Source: Isoetes taiwanensis (Eukaryota > Streptophyta > Lycopodiopsida > Isoetales > Isoetaceae). From it: 64,000 bases of DNA. The notes beneath the pieces were generated by a model. It had not been told where the DNA came from. It searched no databases and was given only the letters and a program-made list of their open reading frames with translations. The stretch is taken from NCBI GenBank assembly GCA_021234155.1, contig JAJEKV010000036.1:1248777-1312776 (forward strand), read 5' to 3'. This document shows positions 58,367 through 64,000 of this stretch, piece after piece. Positions within the stretch are counted from its first letter, which is position 1. Every line of letters starts with the position of its first letter. A program made the position numbers and the translations under genes.

Positions 58367-58571
58367 GCTTGAAGGAATGAGTTGGAGTTACCGGCACACA
58401 ATTTTCTGAATTCCCTGAACTGAATTGAAAGGAAGAGCAATTGACATACCTATCTGCTAAGGGTGACTCTAAAAGAGTCTGCATATCCCTCAACAATTGC
58501 CTTTGCGGTTCAATATCCATAGCATTAATTGCTTCCTTCTCACCTCCTACTAAATTGAATGTTCCAGTGTT

Positions 58572-58915
58572 GATGATGGTATAGTTATAGTAGTGATATG
58601 CAGCCTCGAGTTCTCCTTTTTCTCGTGGATGTTTTATGGGAGCAATTTTACACAGCCTTGTGTTTTGTCCAAGCCCTTTGCCAAGGGCTTGGCGCTAGGA
58701 TTTTTCCTCCGAACACAAATAGACAGGAGTTTTTACGTCCGACGATAAGTTCTTGGCAGGTGCACTAGTTGGTATCTATAAAAATGATGTTTTTTGTGGT
58801 CCAAGTTGATGTACCTAGATATTCATGCATTTTTCATTTTTATGGGTAGCTTGCAAATGTGCAGCTACCCACTTCAACCATTGTAGAAAGTATGTTGAGA
58901 TGAATAAAAAGCCTA
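58572..58915 (+). repeat. Repeat X, copy 2, right piece
   Basis: Continues the 55495 copy: CCAAGCCCTTTGCCAAGGGC, GGATTTTTCCTC, GGGTAGCTTGCAAATGTGCA, GCTACCCACT, CCATTGTAGAAA. Confidence 0.75.
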
Positions 58916-58919
58916 TATA

Positions 58920-61900
58920 TCCTGCAGCCCAAAGCATGAGAATCCTAAAATACTCATTCTGAGTATATGTATGCATAATCTTAAATTATGAAAATATATA
59001 GAGTAAGCCATTAGAAAATACCCCGCAAACTGATTCTAGCAATATATAAATCCTAGATGCACACAGTACATCAAGTGAATACCATCATCAAATTATAGTA
59101 TTCAAAAAGCATACTAGTATACTGCGCCCCAAATCATTAGGCTAGATATTCATAAAAATGTGCACGAGCTATTGGATTGGGATTCAAAGTTTAGACCAAT
59201 TTTCTAACTTAAAACATGCACCATATACATAACCGGTTGGCATGACCATTGCATCGGGATTTATAGTTCATGAACCATATATAATGATGTTATTTCAGTA
59301 TTGGTGAACAATATTTTACATGAATTGAATTGAATTTTCTCATCCATGGAGATAACAACGCTTTAGAGATCCGAACATCGGATTTTCGAGAGAAAAACCT
59401 TGTTAATAATAAATCTACTACATATATTACATACCTATAGCTAATGATTAATCAAACCTTTATAGTATATAGGTCTGAATCTCGAACGTATTTGATGAAG
59501 CTTTAGTACATACATATAGTGATCCGCCAAGGTAAGTAAACACTACATTAAACAAATTATGCCCAAGTTGCTGGAGTGTGCAGCTGCTAAAGGTTGTCAT
59601 CATCTTCTCCACCAAGATGAGTACTACGAGATTTGCTTGACATCTTCCTCGTCAAGGTAGAAATTACAAACATGTTTTATTGCACTTTGACCACCCTCTA
59701 TCTTCTTCCTCAAGTACCTGGTGGTGCGTGTAAAAAAAAGGTACATAGAGAATGGAAAAAGAGAGGTGAAGATACAAAGAACTAGAATTAACAAAATTTA
59801 TCAATAGTGGTCATGAGTTATGCATTAGTTGGCATGTCCATATTGAGATTTCATGGTTCATGGACCATTGTTGATAGTGATGTTAAGTCGATGTAATTGG
59901 ATTTTTCATGAGATATGCATGCATTAAAGGATGCCAAGAGTATCTCTTTTAAGATCCCCATCTGATACAGTCCCAAGTAAATAAGCACTATAACAATTCG
60001 AATACCCCTATTAGGATAAGTTGGTGCTTTACAAGAAATCCTATAACCAGTATGTTCAATAAATTCTTCTTTCAATTTTTTATTGTTTACATTCTCTCCA
60101 ATATGAGGAATGAGTAAACTTTTCTCTAACAATAATACTGAAGAAGTGGTACAATTTTATTGTGTGCCATCACTTCATTGAAGAAGTGGTACATTTTGTT
60201 GTAGCGCATTTGAATTGCTAGTAAGAGACTAGGAGTTTGGACCTCACTTAATTTATCATTTACAATGCTTTTGGAAAGATCTTAATTCCTTAAATACCAT
60301 GATGCATTGAGCAACTTGAAATCTTCAAATTTTCCACCAACTTACAAAATAATAAAAACCGCATCTGAGGCTATGCCAAAGATACGCGACAAGCTAGCGG
60401 TTTGCAAGGATGTTGCCAAGTATGGGTAGTTATAGTGATAGATTCTTAGTTGTTTAAAAGTATTGAAGCCAATGAAGACAACCATGACCACTATGTGTAA
60501 TATGGTTTTGAGATATGCTTATGATGACATCCACACACAAATATAATGCATTGCAACCACCCTTTGTACCAAATGACATTGAGCGAAACATTTTTAAAAA
60601 GACTTTTAGTGGTGGAATGAGATGTCAAAGGATGCATTATGCTACAAAGACAATGATGACATCGTGATGAGTGTCATATGGCATATTTTTAAAGCTTTTT
60701 TTTTGTTTTCTTTCTCAAATGAGGTCAAGGGCCTTTTATAATTTGACATCTAAGTGGCGTAAACGTGCCATCATATATTGGATATAATTGGTAGAACCTT
60801 ATATTCTTTATTTGTTTTCTATATAGTGCCTTTCACATACAACGGGAAAGGGACTTCTTTACTATAGAGCTCACCCTAGAGTCTCCGTTTTAACGGTAAC
60901 ATGCATTGTCATGAATCTTCTTAGTTTCTCGTGATGACATCAACTAGAAGATTTAATGGATGGTCATGGATTCTCTTGTTTTTTTTTGCCTTAATACCCA
61001 TGATTCCACCATACTTCAGTGTCGTGTGAGATATTTTTACTATTTTGCAAACTCTTTACAAAAATTAGAGACTGCAGTAATTTGGTATCCTTAATGAGAA
61101 ATGTAACGTGTTGGCAAACAGGGGTGGGCCATGCTTGAAATGCTGGACTTGAACCCACATTTGTGTTCTAGTAAAATACAGAGTGTACTACTTTGTAGAT
61201 TGTTCCTTTTATGTCCCCCTTTTTTCTTTCAAAACTATATCTTATGTTAGTTACAAATGTCGCACCTTGACAATTAAAGGTCTGACCATAGGCTAATAAG
61301 CAATGGTTGATACTGTATTTGAATAGCCTTATGCCATATTTTAGGAAACATATAATCGCATGAGAAAAGAATAAGGTGATGCCTTTAGGAATTTAACATG
61401 GAATATTAAGAATTTAGAATTATACCAGATAATGATTAAGCTGAGCAGGTCTAAGGTTACTATACTTCTAAATTAAGCTTTATTGTGCGTGAGTTGCAGT
61501 GACTTGCTACATAAATAAAGAGTGTGGCTAGCGGTTTACTATAACAAGGGCTCTATTCTTAGATGGTTGAACCATGCTCGAAATAATAGAATTTTTAATG
61601 AAACATGATATCCTAATCAATATCATGGAAAGACTGCTAATGAGCAATATGTTTTTAAGACGCGATTCATGGAAGGATCTGATGAGGAACTAGATTTCCA
61701 GGTATTTGCTTGTATAGTATTGTTCTTTTCTAAAGGCAGAGCCATGATTACATGGATTTTTAAATGAAACCTTAAGATACTTATCTGAACTAAGACTCCT
61801 AGTTATAGCTTAAAAGGCCATTCTAATTGTAGAGTATGCTTTTTTTATGACTAGATGATAAAGGAGGTTGTTCCATGCTCCTAGTTTTTACACAAAGTAG

Positions 61901-62190
61901 TATGTTGGTAAAACTTTACTTATTATCAATATATGTAAGTAACTCTTCTACTTATAGTTCAATCTTTTAAAGTTGTTTGCAAGAAGATGTTTTGAGTATT
62001 CAATTTCAATTATGGTTTGATGACTATGTATTCTTGCCTTTGAGGAAAGTATGCAAAGGCAGAAAGAGTACAATTGGTGAAGGATGAAAACCAAGAAACA
62101 CCACTGTATCTTTTGGCCCTTAAACCTCAAAAAATGCACTCATCCAGATCCAAATTGCCTAGGCTCTGTAGTAACTTGTTCCAAATCAAA
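58920..62190. other. AT-rich intergenic DNA, no gene seen
   Basis: No domain-bearing frame, no tandem arrays. Some faint internal similarity (for example 59220-59300 against 59825-59900: TTGGCATG.CCAT, TTCATGAACCAT). The longest frames (93 codons at 59851-60132, minus) show no family. Confidence 0.5.
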
Positions 62191-62196
62191 ATCCAA

Positions 62197-63065
62197 TCAG
62201 AAGGGATGTTCCTCATAAAGTGGCACAATTAGAACTTTTTCATGGAAGGACCTCTGCTTACAACTCATATTCTGTGCCTCTGGCCAAGTTTGGCCTTGTT
62301 GATCAGTGTGTACTATGCACTTTTGGTTTGCTTGAAATATATCTAAATTGAGGACATTGACCTTTCGGTGAATTGGCGAAAGTGTCCAAAGCATCCGTGG
62401 CGTTGTCCTCTGGGGTATATCTTGGCGGTCAACATCATCGTATATATGAGTTCTTGGGATTATGTGGTGCATCAACCGCGCCTCCGTGCTTTCGACTAGC
62501 CATTCTTCTAGCTGGTCAATGTACAAGCCCGGCGTTGGGGATAGAGGGCAGCCACGCGCACCCCAATGCTACTAACAACGGGCTCCCAGATAGTGTGAGA
62601 GCGACCCGAGCAAGCCTCGTATAGTCCGTATATAGCATTCTACAAGTCGACGGGGTCCCTAGGCTGTCTCAATCATCCCCACAATTTATCCCGAGGCACT
62701 TTGTGTCAAAAGCCTTTGCGAAATCCACAAAGCAACGATCACCCGATTTTGGCGTTGATTTATTTATCCTCTATGAGTGTTCGCAGAGTGAGGATATGGT
62801 CAATAGTAGAATGCCGGGGGCGGAAGCCTGCCTGCGTGAGAGCCCGCACTTCTCCATCCTCTGCCCAAAGTGTCAGTTGCTGCTCAAGAATCCCGGCAAG
62901 CAACTTGGCAAAGACAGAACTGACCATAATGGTACGATAGAGGAATGGGTCGGATGCTGACCATACTGGACGAATTTTGTACTGAAACAGGGCCCACGAT
63001 GTATCTGTTTTGGAGAAGAGGCCGGGTAGTTCTTGTTCAGTAACTGGCCCTAGTTGTGTCATTAG
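62197..63065 (-). pseudogene. LINE RT relic, third copy
   Basis: From 63062 down: GPVTEQELPGLFSKTDTSWA, SDPFLYRTIMVSSVFAKLLA, GFRPRHSTIDHILTLRTLIE (62815), a FVDFAKAFDT block (62720), LYIDQLEEWL (62500), and IYDDVD near 62430 at the catalytic position. Several frameshifts; about 60 residues of the fingers between SWAL and YRTI are missing. Confidence 0.85.
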
Positions 63066-63278
63066 GGTCTAGGAAATTAGTCCTTCTCTCCTGTAGTATC
63101 CTATGGAGAAGAAGTTGAGAGAGGCTAAAAGAGTACTAGGCTCAGCGTCTGGACTGCTATCCATGGATACGAGAAGTGGTAGCAGCTCTGGACTCAACTA
63201 CATGTATGTAAACGTTTTATCTTTTGAATATAATACAGAGTCTTGCCTTCCAAAAAAAAAAAAAAAAAAAAAAAAAAC
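63066..63278 (+). mobile_element. Poly(A)-ended retroposon tail
   Basis: Sequence ending GAATATAATACAGAGTCTTG, CCTTCC and a 27-base A run (63252-63278). Opposite orientation to the RT relic it abuts, as in a 5'-inverted (twin-primed) LINE insertion. GGGCCCACG.TGTAT follows the A run and also occurs at 62988 inside the RT relic. Confidence 0.55.
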
Positions 63279-64000
63279 AGGGCCCACGGTGTATTGCACC
63301 AAGACGAAGATAGTGATGCTTGGAGTCAAGGTATACTTGAGGAAGCAGCAGAGGACAAGTATCTAGGATACGACACTCATGGTACTGGAAAATGGTTAAA
63401 AGGGACAAATTCGCGGTCCTAAGCGACAATTGGTAGTTTCTATCTGATGAAAAACTATTAATAGGAGCAGGGTGATTGATTGGAACATTAAATCATACCT
63501 ATTCAGTACATTAGTAGCAAGCACACAACTGTAGGGGTCAGATACATGGGGGCTCGGGCTAGCAGAGGAGAAATAGGAAAAGCATAAGGGAATCTTGAGG
63601 CAATGGCATAATCAGGAATTCAAGGTTAGAACAAACACACCATTAATGGTGTTCGAGACAGGAGAAAGATCGATGGAAATAAGGGCATGAAAATGAACTA
63701 TCTGATATCTGTTGAAGGACAATGGCGCAAATAACCCAAACAAGCTATCGACCATAGCAATACAAGAATCCGCCAGACAACACCTCATTTCAGGACATGG
63801 ATTGTATAGGGAAGTGGCACAATGGACGTAAGATCTATGTATGGAACTCGGTCACATATTGCAACATGGAAAATGGGAGGACAATTAGATGATGGAAGTA
63901 AAAAAGAAGTTTGGTTAAGAAAAAGAATAGGACCAAAAATACAATGGCTGCTAGGTGTGTTCAATCCGAACAGGGAAATAGAACAGAATTTGTATAAAGA
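63279..64000. other. Window end, no gene recognised
   Basis: Purine-rich, AT-biased sequence without domain-bearing frames. Confidence 0.45.

Larger units (their letters stand above)
55677..58557 (-). mobile_element. Internally deleted LINE with 14-bp TSD
   Basis: Flanked by AATGTTCCAGTGTT at 55663-55676 and 58558-58571, a clean target-site duplication. Minus-strand order: short 5' leader (58557-58367), ORF1 (58366 to about 57265), repeat-rich junction (57440-56815), zinc-binding end of ORF2 (56800-56152), 3' end at 55677 with A-rich CAAATAATAA but no long poly(A). All endonuclease and RT sequence is missing, so it could only have moved with help from another LINE or lost its core after insertion. 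Confidence 0.9.

Overview
This is nuclear DNA of a land plant. Two plant gene families are recognisable: a xyloglucan endotransglucosylase/hydrolase (XTH) relic with GT-donor introns at the left edge, and an intact three-exon BTB/POZ gene with an N-terminal cysteine ribbon. Around them is low-density sequence full of plant-type LINEs (DUF4283-like ORF1, reverse-transcriptase zinc-binding domain), DUF7869 and DUF8039 transposon relics, MITEs, minisatellites and large recent duplications. A seedless plant (fern or lycophyte type) fits the repeat content, but I cannot fix the species from sequence alone.

Layout. 1-475: decayed XTH 3' part. 0.9-5.3 kb: degenerate GAATCT array, then three GC-rich foldback structures. 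5.81-6.95 kb: the only intact host gene I can support, BTB/POZ, minus strand. 8.44-20.5 kb (segment A) and 37.54-46.08 kb (segment B): a near-identical segmental duplication. It carries a decayed RT, a promoter-like module of heat-shock-element (HSE) repeats plus TATA box, and a satellite-like unit U containing a tRNA-like Pol III box pair and long HSE-type TTC/GAA arrays. U is present four times in A and once in B; one A copy is split by a 550-bp foldback MITE. 30.8-32.9 kb is an old diverged copy of the end of A. 32.9-37.5 and 46.1-51.2 kb hold four copies (two truncated) of a 3.2-kb unit C, so the right half reads A'-C1-C2(truncated)-B-C3-C4(truncated).

20.8-24.7 kb, minus strand: a frameshifted DUF7869 gene, an intact Arg/Gly-tailed ORF of unknown function, and a DUF8039-like ORF, probably parts of one degraded DNA transposon. 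24.8-26.7 kb: two clusters of a 22-bp perfect palindrome built on ATGGCGCCAT. 27.2-28.6 kb: decayed Lys-rich coding sequence, followed by a TGCATG tract. 29.4-30.5 kb: a 1.1-kb inverted repeat.

52.7-54.9 kb: a frameshifted LINE. 55.1-58.9 kb: a repeat element (X) split by a second, internally deleted LINE with a 14-bp target-site duplication. 59-62 kb: featureless AT-rich DNA. 62.2-63.3 kb: a third RT relic, inverted next to a poly(A)-ended tail.

Most of the window is therefore mobile-element biology. The clearest candidates for something undescribed are the HSE arrays coupled to tRNA-like boxes in unit U, the HSE-TATA module upstream of a conserved 81-codon ORF, and the ATGGCGCCAT palindrome clusters. 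No bacterial features, rRNA genes or CRISPR arrays were seen.
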